Source: Paraflavitalea sp966211765
Lineage (GTDB): Bacteria > Bacteroidota > Bacteroidia > Chitinophagales > Chitinophagaceae
NCBI GenBank assembly: GCA_966211765.1
Contig: CBIHOV010000019.1
Span: forward strand, 62,001-126,000
Reading direction: 5' to 3'
DNA length: 64,000 nucleotides
Shown: positions 24,666 through 33,460 of the stretch, piece after piece
Layout: each line of letters opens with the position of its first letter
Numbering within the stretch: position 1 is the first letter of the stretch
Position numbers and translations under genes: made by a program
Notes under the pieces: model-generated
What the model saw: the letters and a program-made list of their open reading frames with translations, nothing else
Database searches by the model: none
Told to the model about the DNA's origin: nothing

Positions 24666-24714
24666 AGAATACAGAATACAGAATATAGAATATAGAATAC
24701 AGAATATAGAATAC
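24666..24714 (-). repeat. Heptamer tandem repeat (ATTCTGT family), 7 units
   Basis: On the plus strand AGAATAC/AGAATAT alternates for seven exact 7-nt units, directly abutting the stop codon of the Ada-like gene. On the minus strand this is the ATTCTGT/ATTCTAT family. Confidence 0.9.
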
Positions 24715-24724
24715 AGCAAGCAAT

Positions 24725-24811
24725 ATGTATCAAGCGTGTATTTTGCCCCTTTAGGGGCTACCGCTTTGTAGCAAAATGTATCAAAAGTGTATTTTGCCCC
24801 TTCAGGGGCAA
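24725..24811. repeat. 51-bp spaced direct repeat carrying GCCCC...GGGGC hairpins
   Basis: Two copies of ATGTATCAA(G/A)(C/A)GTGTATTTTGCCCC followed by TTTAGGGGC or TTCAGGGGC, starting at 24725 and 24776. Each makes a short 5-bp hairpin. They lie between the convergent Ada-like and NUDIX genes, where one or both could terminate transcription. Confidence 0.7.
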
Positions 24812-24824
24812 TCCGCTTAACGAT

Positions 24825-25448
24825 CTAGTCAAAATACGCAGCGGCATTAGGTTCCGCTGCTTGCTTATACAGCAATTCAATTTGCGAACGAAGGATACGG
24901 TCTTCCGACAATTCCGGCAATTGATCCACCGGAAAGAAACCAACCTCCAATATATCGAACCCTTTTTGTAAGCGCAGTTCGCCCACCAGCTCACACAACA
25001 ACGCAAATTTGTAAACATAAAATGCCTGGGGTGGATGCGGGTGACAACGTTTATCAAATACAGCCAACAGGCGGGTGGCTTTTACCGTCAACCCAGTTTC
25101 TTCCCGGAATTCCTTTACAATGACCTGCGAAGGCGATAGCCCAATATCGGCCCAGCCACCAGGCAAAGTCCATTTACCATCGGCCATTTCCCGCGCCAGC
25201 AGTATTTCGCCTGCCTCGTTAAGCAGCAGCCCGCGCACATCTACCTTGGGAGTAGGGTAGTCCTTATTCGGGGCATAAAAGTTTTTGATCACTTCCACTG
25301 GTTCATTGATCAACAGGCTGGTCATTTCATGACTGATCTCCAGTAATTCAGAATACCGTTCCCGGTCGTAATCGTTTGTATTGTATACAAGCCCCGTATC
25401 TGCTATTGATTTGATGCGTTTGGCGAGGTTCAAAATAGCGTCCGTCAC
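24825..25448 (-). CDS. NUDIX hydrolase with N-terminal helical domain
   Basis: 207 residues. An N-terminal helical domain (about residues 1-65) as in the ADP-ribose pyrophosphatase-like group precedes VDVRGLLLNEAGEILLARE. The Nudix box starts at GGWADIGLSP and ends KEFREETGL, with metal-binding Glu retained; the first Glu of the classical box is Leu here, which this group tolerates. It hydrolyses a nucleoside diphosphate linked to another group, substrate unknown. Confidence 0.9.
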   Translation of the reverse strand: MTDAILNLAKRIKSIADTGLVYNTNDYDRERYSELLEISHEMTSLLINEPVEVIKNFYAPNKDYPTPKVDVRGLLLNEAGEILLAREMADGKWTLPGGWADIGLSPSQVIVKEFREETGLTVKATRLLAVFDKRCHPHPPQAFYVYKFALLCELVGELRLQKGFDILEVGFFPVDQLPELSEDRILRSQIELLYKQAAEPNAAAYFD

Positions 25449-25473
25449 AATGAAATATTGAAGTTATAGGATA

Positions 25474-26058
25474 TCAGCGCTTGTGCAGCTGTTGTAAGAA
25501 ACGTTCACCCCTTGGTGATATTTTATAACCCGGGTCCAGACTAATGGTAAGGCCAAGGTTCTTTAGTTTGCGGATATTGAGTTTCAGCCAGTCTTTTTCC
25601 TTGCCTGTCTTCACCGCCAGGTCCGCCGCCCTCAAGCCCGGATTGGCCTTAATGGCCTCCAGGATCTTGTGGGTCCAGGGGCCAGTCTTGCTGTATTTGT
25701 CCAAACGTTCCAATGCTTCCCTCACTGTGCTGAGGTCTTCCTCCGAAAATGAATCCTGTTCCCGCAAAGCGATACGCGGATCGGCAGAATGATAGCGCAC
25801 TTTTATCTTATAGATATCGCCTTCCGGGCGGCTGTTCAGTTCCTTCAGCAATGCTTCCTTACTGGCATATCCTGCTGCTACTGCATTTGCCGCTGTAATT
25901 TTATTCGCCGTAATGATCGCGATACCTTGTATCTCTACCAAACCAACACTTGTTTTGATCACACTGCCTTCGTTCACCGCAGGCTTTGCCCAGCGGCGAA
26001 AGGCAAGTGATACCTTCCCTGCTTTGATGCCTTCAAGGTGTGTTTGTTTAAAAAGCAT
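25474..26058 (-). CDS. ASCH-like (PUA-superfamily) protein with C-terminal winged helix
   Basis: 194 residues. The N-terminal part (LFKQTHLEGIKAGKVSLAFR, SVGLVEIQGIAII) follows the ASCH/PUA-like pattern of small RNA-binding domains. The C-terminal 80 residues (THKILEAIKANPGLRAADLA, LKLNIRKLKNLGLTISLDPG) look like a winged helix. This suggests an RNA- or DNA-binding regulator. It has the same orientation as the NUDIX gene, 25 bp away. Confidence 0.7.
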   Translation of the reverse strand: MLFKQTHLEGIKAGKVSLAFRRWAKPAVNEGSVIKTSVGLVEIQGIAIITANKITAANAVAAGYASKEALLKELNSRPEGDIYKIKVRYHSADPRIALREQDSFSEEDLSTVREALERLDKYSKTGPWTHKILEAIKANPGLRAADLAVKTGKEKDWLKLNIRKLKNLGLTISLDPGYKISPRGERFLQQLHKR

Positions 26059-26072
26059 AAGCTAATATAAGA

Positions 26073-26837
26073 TCATTCCCTGTCAAGTTCTACCAGCGAT
26101 TTACCGGTCTTCCGGAGCAGCCAGGGAACGAATTCCTTCTCTTCCGGTGATGGTTCCAGGTCCTGGCTATTGAAATTCCAGGAATTGCCGTCAGAGAATA
26201 CGATCACTGTATGTGGGGCGTGAATAATATTTCCATTAGGAGCTTCCAGATGCTGTACATGCCGGATCTCCTTTATCTGATCGTAGTTATAGGTTTTCAC
26301 AGCAGGCGGTAATAGCTTTTTGACCACGATCGAATCTTTGGTGAAGGTCAGAAAATGATCCGTGCTGTGGATGGTAAAAGCGCCGACAAAGACTATCATG
26401 AGCACAAAACCATATTTTATGAACAGTGGGGTGTATTTCTTTGCTGAAGGGCGTACACCAATGAAGGCGATATATTCCGGCCATTTTTCTTTCAGCTGAT
26501 ACTTGCCCCATACTACAGATACCATCCCGCCGGCTAAAAGGCCTAACAAAAAACCAACCATTCCAAAGCCGTCTTTCGCTGGCTTGAAAGTATATTCCTT
26601 GTCAGCGATCAGCGACAGCCGGTAATCAATCAGCACCGGCAATAGGAAATAGCTGCCAAATCCAACTACTGCTGCGGCAAGCAGGCCGATACCGCCTAAT
26701 TGATGATAAAAGTATTCGTATTCATTGCGCAACTGAACATACGGCTTATAAACCTGGTCAAGTTCCTTGCTGGCAGGCCAGTTTTTTAATAGCACAACAA
26801 TAAGCGCCAGGAATAGGACAACAATGAAGACCGACAT
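26073..26837 (-). CDS. Four-helix membrane protein, unknown function
   Basis: 254 residues. Predicted membrane helices lie at residues 2-18, 47-70, 95-110 and 142-158, followed by a C-terminal soluble domain of about 90 residues (IVVKKLLPPAVKTYNYDQIK, VIVFSDGNSWNFNSQDLEP). The soluble part resembles PH-like membrane-associated domains with a repeated beta pattern. No enzymatic motif. It ends 14 bp before the ASCH-like gene and is probably co-transcribed with it. Confidence 0.65.
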   Translation of the reverse strand: MSVFIVVLFLALIVVLLKNWPASKELDQVYKPYVQLRNEYEYFYHQLGGIGLLAAAVVGFGSYFLLPVLIDYRLSLIADKEYTFKPAKDGFGMVGFLLGLLAGGMVSVVWGKYQLKEKWPEYIAFIGVRPSAKKYTPLFIKYGFVLMIVFVGAFTIHSTDHFLTFTKDSIVVKKLLPPAVKTYNYDQIKEIRHVQHLEAPNGNIIHAPHTVIVFSDGNSWNFNSQDLEPSPEEKEFVPWLLRKTGKSLVELDRE

Positions 26838-26980
26838 GAGAATAAGGGGTTAGGTCCGGAAATTAGTGCTTTTACACGATTTCTTACCGTTTGCCAACGG
26901 ATAAATGGTTACTAATCAACATGCCAGTTCTCTAATGTTTAGTGGAATAGACCGCTTTTAGTGTGCATTACATGTAAGAC

Positions 26981-27078
26981 TTATTCACCGTGCAATGCCA
27001 TTTTATCCACAAGTTGCTGGGGATATCCACATGGTGCAGTGTTTGTGTATAATTCCATGTGGGTAATCCTGTGGGTAA
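26981..27078. promoter_or_regulatory. Cluster of six DnaA-box-like 9-mers
   Basis: Plus strand: TTATTCACC (26981), TTATCCACA (27003, perfect) and ATATCCACA (27023). Minus strand: TTATACACA (27044-27052, perfect to TTATNCACA), TTACCCACA (27058-27066) and TTACCCACA (27070-27078). The two groups face each other. It lies in the roughly 300-bp gap before smc. It could be a DnaA-controlled promoter, a DnaA-titration site or, less likely, an origin. Confidence 0.5.
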
Positions 27079-27112
27079 CTATTGGCCTATGTATTTTGTA
27101 CCCCTATTCTTC

Positions 27113-27120
27113 TATATTTG
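27113..27120 (+). promoter_or_regulatory. TAnnTTTG promoter element for smc
   Basis: TATATTTG, a perfect -7 match, 23 bp before the GTG start. A TTTG at 27095 is closer than the usual 19-21 bp, so the -33 is uncertain. Confidence 0.55.
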
Positions 27121-27143
27121 CTGTCCTTAAAAATTAAGACACT

Positions 27144-30100
27144 GTGCGATTAAAGAGCTTAGAAATTAAAGGGTTTAAAAGTTTTGCCGACAAGACCGTA
27201 CTGAACTTCGACGAAGGTATTACCGGCGTTATCGGGCCCAATGGTTGCGGTAAAAGTAATATCATCGACAGTATCCGGTGGGTAATTGGCGAACAGAAGA
27301 TCAGCCACCTGCGTAGTGAAAACCTGGAAAGCCTGGTGTTCAACGGTTCCAAAACACGTTCGGCCAGCGGCCTGGCCGAGGTGAGCCTCACCTTCGAAAA
27401 TACCAGGAACCTGCTCCCTACAGAGTTCAATACGGTTACCGTTACCAGGAAGTTCTACAAAAGCGGCGAAAGCGAATACCGCCTCAATGATGTACAGTGC
27501 CGCCTGAAAGATATCCAGAACCTGTTTATGGATACCGGTGTAAGCACCGACAGCTATGCCATTATTGAGCTGGGTATGGTGGATGAGATCATCAAGGACA
27601 AAGAAAACAGCCGTCGCCGCATGCTCGAGCAGGCAGCCGGTATTACGATTTATAAAACCCGCAAGAAGGAAGCCAAGCAAAAGCTGGATGCTACGGAGCA
27701 GGATCTTGCCCGTATTGAAGACCTTTTATTCGAGATCAACAACCAGTTGAAGAGCCTCGAAAACCAGGCGAAGAAGGCAGAGAAGTATTACGAGATCAAG
27801 AAAGAATACCGTGAAGTAAGCATTGAACTGGCCAAAGCTTCCCTGGAAGGATTTAACCTCACCTGGCGCGACCTGAACGCCCAGTCGGAGACCGAAACGG
27901 ATAAGAAGATCAGGTTGGAAGCTGAAATAGCCAATGAAGAAGCGGTGATAGAACAGGATAAAGTGGGCTTCATTGAAAAAGAACGCGCCCTGCAAAGCAT
28001 GCAGCACGAGTTCAACGACCTGCTACAAACCTTACGCACCAAAGAGAACGATAAGAACCTCGCTTCCCAAAGACTGAATTTCCTGAAGGAAAAGGAAAAC
28101 AGCTTGCAGGAATTCCTGAACAAAAGCGAAGGACAACTGAAAGGGATCGAAGAAGGCATTGAGTTCACCCAACTGCAGGTAGGAGAGGAAGCAGGTAAAC
28201 TGGAAAGCCTGCAACAGCAGCTGGAAGACCTGAAAGAGGCTACAGAAGAAAGGCGCAAGGTATTTGATGAAAAACGTTCGCATGTAGACAGCCTCCGCAG
28301 CGAGAACCTGAGCATGCAGCGCAACCAGTTTGAAGCAGAGAAGAAAGTAGCGATCGCCGATAACTCTATCCGCAACCTGGAGCAAAGCATTGCCCGGCTG
28401 GAAGAAGAGCAGGAAATACGCAACAGCCAGCTCAAACAACTCGAAGAAGAGCGCATCACCAAAGAAGAGGAACTGGAAAGCCGTCAGCGTGATCTCCAGC
28501 AACTGCAGGAGCACCACGAGCGTACCAAAGAACAAATACTGGAAGCACAGGGCGAAATGGAGCGACTCCGCCAGGAACTGGCCGGGGAGAGCCGTAAGCT
28601 GGATGCTAAAAAGAATGAGTACGACCTGCTGAAAAGCCTCATCGACTCTATGGAAGGCTATCCCGAAAGCGTGAAGTTCCTCCATAAGAATCCCAACTGG
28701 AATCATACAGCGCCTATTCTGTCAGATATCATATACGTTAAGGAAGAGTTTCGCGCAGCCGTCGAAAACGTGCTGGAACCTTACCTGAACTATTATGTAG
28801 TGAATGATCTGCAGGAAGGTCTGCAGGCAGTACACCTGCTCGATGCCAACAAGAAAGGAAAGGCCAACTTCTTCCTGCTCGACAAGCTCAATGGCAATGT
28901 GGAAGCCACTGCCCATCAGCCCGAAGGAACCATTCCCGCCATGCAGGTGATAGAAGTTGACGACCAATACCGCCAGTTGGCAGAACACTTGCTGGGACAG
29001 GTTTTCATTGCTGAAAATGAGGATGCCCTTACCAATAGCAATGGTTCCGTGATATTGGAGAAACATGGTAAATACGTAAAAGGAAAATACTCGCTCACCG
29101 GTGGCAGCGTAGGAATGTTTGAGGGTAAGAAGATCGGACGCGCCAAGAACCTCGAAAAACTGGCTGAGCAAATACAGGTGCAGGAGCGCATTGTAAATGA
29201 GCTCAAGGCAGCCATCCAGGAGAAGCACAACGAAGTAGTCAGCTACAACGAGCAACTGAAGGAAACTGCTATCAAGCAGGCCCAGGAAGATATCAACCGC
29301 CTTACCAACCTCGTGTTCTCCTTGCAGAATAAGATCGAGAACCTGCATGGCATGAAGAGTACTTCTCAAAACAGGTTGGAAGAATTGCAGATCAACCTGG
29401 AGAATACCACTTCTTCCATTTCCGGTACCCGCGAAGAATGGCAGCAACTCGTAGCCCAGCTGAACGAAGTGCGTGAAAAACTACAGGCCGCTGAAGGCGA
29501 TTACAAATCTGCCGAAAGCCAATACCACGGTGCATTGGCCAGCTACAATGAGTTTAACCTCCAGGTTACACGCCAGCAAAGCAAGATCACTGCCCTGACG
29601 CAGGAACTGGATTTCAAACGCAACCAGCTCACTGGTCTCCGCACTCAGATAGAAACCAATGCTTCCCAGTTGAAACAAACGGCGGAGAACATTACAGAAA
29701 GTGAAGAGACCCTGGCCAATGCAGAGAATGGCTTGCTCGACCTGATGCGCAAGAAAGAAGAAGCAGAGAAAATCCTCAACGAAACAGATCAGGCTTATTA
29801 TAACCTGCGCAATACACTCAATGAAAAAGAAAGTGAGTTGCGTCATAAGACGAAAGAGCGGGAGATGCTGGAGCACCTGCTCACAGAGATCAAAGACAAG
29901 TTGAACGAACTGAAACTACAACTGGCCGGTATGAAGGAAAGGCTGAATGTGGAATTCCGCATCAACCTCGATGACATCATCGATCAGCCAAGGATCGGCG
30001 AAGTGCCTACCGAAGAACTGCAGGAAAAGAGCGACCGGATGAAGAAGCGCCTGGAAAACCTGGGTGAGGTAAACCCTACCGCCATTGAAGCCTTCCAGGA

Positions 30101-30665
30101 AATGAAAAAGCGGTATGAGTTCATCATGGAACAGAAGAATGACCTCGTTACTGCCAAGGATAGTCTACTGCAGACCATCCAGGAAGTGGAAGCCACGGCC
30201 AACCAACAGTTCCTCGACACCTTCAACCGCGTGCGGGAGAACTTCCAGAAAGTATTTAAAGCCCTGTTTACTGAAGATGATACGGCAGATATGGTATTGG
30301 AGAATCCGGAGAACCTGGCCGAAACCAGTATTGATATCATTGCCAAGCCGAAGGGCAAACGACCTTCCTCCATTACACAGTTAAGTGGTGGAGAAAAGAC
30401 CCTCACAGCGACCGCCCTGCTGTTTGCAATTTATCTCATCAAGCCGGCGCCATTCTGTATCCTCGATGAGGTGGATGCCCCGCTCGATGATGCCAATGTA
30501 GGCAAGTTCACCAACATGATCCGTAAGTTCAGCGAAGAAAGCCAGTTCATCATTGTTACGCACAACAAAATGACCATGAGCTCTGTGGATGTTATTTACG
30601 GTGTCACCATGCAGGAGCCCGGTGTAAGTAAACTGGTTCCGGTGGATTTCAGAAGCCTCAATTAA
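27144..30665 (+). CDS. smc: Chromosome segregation ATPase SMC
   Basis: 1173 residues from GTG 27144, full length. Walker A is GPNGCGKSNI (residues 32-41). Coiled coils span about 170-500 and 680-1010, and a hinge domain (ENVLEPYLNYYVVNDLQEGL) lies between. The C-terminal head has the ABC signature QLSGGEKTLTATALL (about 1080) and Walker B FCILDEVDAPLDDANVGKF (about 1104-1122). It is the core of the SMC-ScpAB condensin that organises the nucleoid; scpA and scpB are not nearby. Confidence 0.97.
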   Translation: MRLKSLEIKGFKSFADKTVLNFDEGITGVIGPNGCGKSNIIDSIRWVIGEQKISHLRSENLESLVFNGSKTRSASGLAEVSLTFENTRNLLPTEFNTVTVTRKFYKSGESEYRLNDVQCRLKDIQNLFMDTGVSTDSYAIIELGMVDEIIKDKENSRRRMLEQAAGITIYKTRKKEAKQKLDATEQDLARIEDLLFEINNQLKSLENQAKKAEKYYEIKKEYREVSIELAKASLEGFNLTWRDLNAQSETETDKKIRLEAEIANEEAVIEQDKVGFIEKERALQSMQHEFNDLLQTLRTKENDKNLASQRLNFLKEKENSLQEFLNKSEGQLKGIEEGIEFTQLQVGEEAGKLESLQQQLEDLKEATEERRKVFDEKRSHVDSLRSENLSMQRNQFEAEKKVAIADNSIRNLEQSIARLEEEQEIRNSQLKQLEEERITKEEELESRQRDLQQLQEHHERTKEQILEAQGEMERLRQELAGESRKLDAKKNEYDLLKSLIDSMEGYPESVKFLHKNPNWNHTAPILSDIIYVKEEFRAAVENVLEPYLNYYVVNDLQEGLQAVHLLDANKKGKANFFLLDKLNGNVEATAHQPEGTIPAMQVIEVDDQYRQLAEHLLGQVFIAENEDALTNSNGSVILEKHGKYVKGKYSLTGGSVGMFEGKKIGRAKNLEKLAEQIQVQERIVNELKAAIQEKHNEVVSYNEQLKETAIKQAQEDINRLTNLVFSLQNKIENLHGMKSTSQNRLEELQINLENTTSSISGTREEWQQLVAQLNEVREKLQAAEGDYKSAESQYHGALASYNEFNLQVTRQQSKITALTQELDFKRNQLTGLRTQIETNASQLKQTAENITESEETLANAENGLLDLMRKKEEAEKILNETDQAYYNLRNTLNEKESELRHKTKEREMLEHLLTEIKDKLNELKLQLAGMKERLNVEFRINLDDIIDQPRIGEVPTEELQEKSDRMKKRLENLGEVNPTAIEAFQEMKKRYEFIMEQKNDLVTAKDSLLQTIQEVEATANQQFLDTFNRVRENFQKVFKALFTEDDTADMVLENPENLAETSIDIIAKPKGKRPSSITQLSGGEKTLTATALLFAIYLIKPAPFCILDEVDAPLDDANVGKFTNMIRKFSEESQFIIVTHNKMTMSSVDVIYGVTMQEPGVSKLVPVDFRSLN

Positions 30666-30686
30666 AGCATCAGTCATCAGGAAAAT

Positions 30687-30716
30687 AAAAAATCCCGCTC
30701 TTGAGCGGGATTTTTA
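30687..30716. terminator. Bidirectional terminator between smc and ferritin
   Basis: AAAAATCCCGCTC and GAGCGGGATTTTT around a TT loop, with A- and T-runs on both sides, between convergent genes. Confidence 0.92.
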
Positions 30717-30733
30717 TTGCTATAACGTTCAGT

Positions 30734-31255
30734 TTAATGTTTGCCCTTTCCTTTGCTGCCTTCCTGTACGGCCATCGTGCCCAGGTCGCGGTCAAAGAGG
30801 TACATACCACCTTTATCTTCTCCGATAAGTTTTAGCTTGTCCAGTATCTGGCGGGCCAGGCTCTCCTCTTCAATCTGTTCGGTCACATACCATTGCAGGA
30901 AATTGTGCGTAGTATAGTCTTTCTCCTGCATGCAGAGGTCTACCAGCGCATTGATCTCGTTCGACACTTTTACTTCATGCGAGTGCACGATCTCAAAGAT
31001 CTCCTGGATATTCTTAAAATCTGTCTGTGGAGCAGCAAAGGGAGGTACAATAGCGTGGCCGCCACGGTCATTGATATAATGGAACAGCTTCAGCATGTGT
31101 GTGCGTTCCTCATCAGAGTGATGGTACAGGAACTGCGCTACACCATTGTATCCTTTTACTTCGGCCCAGGAGCCCATGGCCAGGTAATACATGGAAGAAA
31201 AACCTTCCAGATCGATCTGTTTGTTGAGGGCTGCATCTATTTTACTCGATATCAT
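30734..31255 (-). CDS. ftnA: Ferritin
   Basis: 173 residues. It is a four-helix ferritin with ferroxidase residues Glu17 (LEGFSSMYYL), Glu50 and His53 (EERTHMLK), Glu94 (HSHEVKVSNEIN) and Gln/Glu in WYVTEQIEEESL. It stores iron as ferric mineral in a 24-mer. The C-terminal tail (QEGSKGKGKH) is short and basic. It is a single gene flanked by a terminator. Confidence 0.95.
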   Translation of the reverse strand: MISSKIDAALNKQIDLEGFSSMYYLAMGSWAEVKGYNGVAQFLYHHSDEERTHMLKLFHYINDRGGHAIVPPFAAPQTDFKNIQEIFEIVHSHEVKVSNEINALVDLCMQEKDYTTHNFLQWYVTEQIEEESLARQILDKLKLIGEDKGGMYLFDRDLGTMAVQEGSKGKGKH

Positions 31256-31331
31256 AGGTTGATAGTTTTGTAATTGAATATACGAATTTATAATTTCGAC
31301 ATTTTATAACTGGTAGTAAAATTAACCCATT

Positions 31332-31661
31332 ATGCGCACCATTCTATTGTTAGTGTTGTCGAACATCTTTATGACAATTGCCTGGTATGGTCATTTGAAA
31401 CAGCAGCACATGCCTTTGTGGAAGGCTATTATGGTAAGCTGGGGGATTGCATTCTTTGAATATTGCCTCATGGTACCTGCCAACCGCTGGGGCTTTTCCA
31501 ACGGCTTTAATGGGTTTCAGCTCAAAATGACACAAGAAGTGATCACGCTTATCGTATTTACTGTCTTTGCCGTCATTTACCTCAAAGAGCCCTTTCACTG
31601 GCGTTACCTCGTAAGTTTTGCCTTCCTGCTGGGCGCCGTGTATTTCATGTTTAAGAAGTGA
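31332..31661 (+). CDS. DMT-superfamily small membrane protein (DUF486)
   Basis: 109 residues with four membrane helices. The pattern LLVLSNIFMTIAWYGHLK, VSWGIAFFEYCLMVPANRWG, QLKMTQEVITLIVFTVFAV, FHWRYLVSFAFLLGAVYFMF matches the DUF486 family, which resembles half-size drug/metabolite transporters. Substrate unknown. Confidence 0.88.
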   Translation: MRTILLLVLSNIFMTIAWYGHLKQQHMPLWKAIMVSWGIAFFEYCLMVPANRWGFSNGFNGFQLKMTQEVITLIVFTVFAVIYLKEPFHWRYLVSFAFLLGAVYFMFKK

Positions 31662-31717
31662 GGGGCGTGAATCGGCAGTCGGCAATATGGTGACCTTCCT
31701 TCACAGGTTGCCGCTAC

Positions 31718-32719
31718 TCACCACTGTAGTTTTCCGATCCGTCCATTTCCTCCTGCTAAGAAAACCGCCTTCCCTTTCTTCGCTTTCTGGCATACATGGT
31801 ATCCCTCTGTTGAGATCAGTTTCCATGTATTGCCGCCATCCACCGAAACATCCACGCCGGGTACACCACAAGTGATCAATTGTTGAGGGCTGATATATGT
31901 TACACAACTGCGATAGCCATGTGGGCCTGTAACGGGCGCATGCCAGGTTTTCATACCATCGGTCGAGAGCAGGCAGTTCATGGTAGTATCAGGCTGGTTA
32001 TCATAATCGCCGGCTACAATAACGGCATCATTTCCATTGATGGCGATCGAATTAGGCCCTGTCATTTCACGGCCCTGGATAATATCCAGTGTTACTGTGC
32101 GTCGCGGATCAAGCAGCCTGGCTACTTTGCCGCCGGATACGATGGTGAAAAGCCCGTTCTTTTGATAGCGGATATTGGTACCACTGGCGGCGAAGAATCC
32201 TTCCCCTTCCATGGCGGGCAGGGTAGTAGCAGTGAGTTTTTTCCAGGTGCTGCCGCCGTTGTCGGTGGTGGCTATATATACCTTGCCTGCAATGGGATCA
32301 CCTACTACGATGCCTCTTTTGGCGTCTATAAAATCCATGGCGTCGAGGAACATGCCTTTGGTGGTATCAGTAAATACCGTCTTCCAGGTTTTGCCCCCAT
32401 CTGTCGTTTTGAGGATATTGGCTGGCTCTGCAATGGCGACAATAACGGCCGTCTTATCATCAAACCCTTCAATATCCCGGAAATCCCGCTTTTCATAGCC
32501 TGGTACTGTTGTCCAGGCCCAGGTCTTCCCGGCATCCACGGAGCGGCCCACCTTGCCCTTGCTGCCACTTACCCATATTACCTTGTCATTTACTACACTA
32601 AGGCCTCTAAGGCTTGTTTCTGTGCCGCTGGTGAGTTGTTCGATTTGTTGTGCCTGCAGGGTTGTTCCGAAAAGGATGCAGGATAGCAGCAATATCACAT
32701 GGAGGGATTTGGTAATCAT
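31718..32719 (-). CDS. Secreted YCF48-like beta-propeller protein
   Basis: 333 residues from ATG 32719, giving a clean signal peptide (SLHVILLLSCILFGTTLQAQ). The mature part has repeated photosystem-assembly-factor-like blades: GRSVDAGKTWAW, LKTTDGGKTWKTV, ATTDNGGSTWKKLT, LSTDGMKTWHAPV, VSVDGGNTWKLI. Such propellers in heterotrophic Bacteroidota are extracellular with unknown binding partners and have nothing to do with photosynthesis here. Confidence 0.88.
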   Translation of the reverse strand: MITKSLHVILLLSCILFGTTLQAQQIEQLTSGTETSLRGLSVVNDKVIWVSGSKGKVGRSVDAGKTWAWTTVPGYEKRDFRDIEGFDDKTAVIVAIAEPANILKTTDGGKTWKTVFTDTTKGMFLDAMDFIDAKRGIVVGDPIAGKVYIATTDNGGSTWKKLTATTLPAMEGEGFFAASGTNIRYQKNGLFTIVSGGKVARLLDPRRTVTLDIIQGREMTGPNSIAINGNDAVIVAGDYDNQPDTTMNCLLSTDGMKTWHAPVTGPHGYRSCVTYISPQQLITCGVPGVDVSVDGGNTWKLISTEGYHVCQKAKKGKAVFLAGGNGRIGKLQW

Positions 32720-32742
32720 AGGTGGGAAGATAAGCAAAAATC

Positions 32743-32777
32743 AAAAAGCCATCGCTCCGTAGAAACGATGGCTTTTT
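32743..32777. terminator. Hairpin upstream of the YCF48-like gene
   Basis: AAAAAGCCATCG and CGATGGCTTTTT, a 12-bp perfect stem. It sits 24 bp upstream of a minus-strand start, so it more likely terminates a transcript arriving from the right, or is symmetrical. Confidence 0.7.
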
Positions 32778-33460
32778 GAATGTCTTAATCTTTCAGTCGA
32801 TCGAAGGTAAACTTATTTCAAAGGCATTGGATGTACTGGCACGATCTGTTTGGCGGCCGGGTTTTCAGGATATCGACTGGGTTTTCACATACTACCGGAT
32901 CTTGGTCTTTTCAGGTATTGGATGTTGCTATGTGGTCTTTCAGGATTTTTCTAAGAAACCTCTTGCTACAATCAGAATCACAGGATGAAAAACCCGCTGG
33001 TTTCTGGTAGAATTTTGAATACGATCTTTCAGATGATATTGGATGCCGGATATTGTTGGCGGTATTTCTGTGGGGATATTGGATCAACTAATTCAAAGAT
33101 AACGTGTCAACATTTATTGACATAGCGCAAATATGCCCTGTTTTTTGTCTTCAGTTATTCCCCTTCGTATCGTAAAACTTACTACCTGAAATAGAGATAT
33201 TACTTTTAATGCTATAGTGTTTTTGCTAAAAACAACCTGTTTATGGGTAAAAGCCCTCATGAATTACTCGTATTTATACGGTTTTATGGTTTGGAGGGTG
33301 GAAATCTACTTTGCCCCTCCGGGCCGCTTTTTGCGCAAAAAACGACGGGCAGGCATGAGATTTAATAGTGTTCAAACCCCTTTACAGGCCTCCTGGAAAG
33401 CAAATGAGATGGACCCTGAAGGGAGGCACCTCATTTGTATCTGAATTGATTTAAGCCGTT
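32778..33460. other. Intergenic, about 680 bp, degenerate repeats
   Basis: No supported gene. The first half carries repeated words: TTTCAGG at about 32865, 32912 and 32939, and TATTGGATG-like words at about 32826, 32919, 33035 and 33077, spaced about 40-60 bp. An inverted repeat near the right end is listed separately. Short plus-strand frames here lack family features. Confidence 0.5.
33401..33437. terminator. Possible terminator hairpin after the M24 peptidase
   Basis: CAAATGAG and CTCATTTG, 8-bp stem with an imperfect inner stem. It is just beyond the stop of the minus-strand peptidase gene at 33461, in the right place to end its transcript, although the T-run is short. Confidence 0.5.

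Noticed and set aside
24666..24811. CRISPR array
   Set aside because: Units are 7 nt or a single 51-bp pair with no unique spacers, and no cas genes are nearby.
26981..27078. Chromosomal replication origin upstream of smc
   Set aside because: DnaA-like boxes are present but there is no dnaA or origin-type gene nearby, and gene orientation in the window argues against it; kept only as a regulatory-site finding.
28032..29447. Long minus-strand frames inside smc
   Set aside because: Antisense to coiled-coil coding sequence, whose Leu/Glu/Gln codons give long open complements.
32776..33444. Short plus-strand frames (70 and 75 codons) in the gene-free region
   Set aside because: Low-complexity translations with no family features, one overlapping the repeated words.
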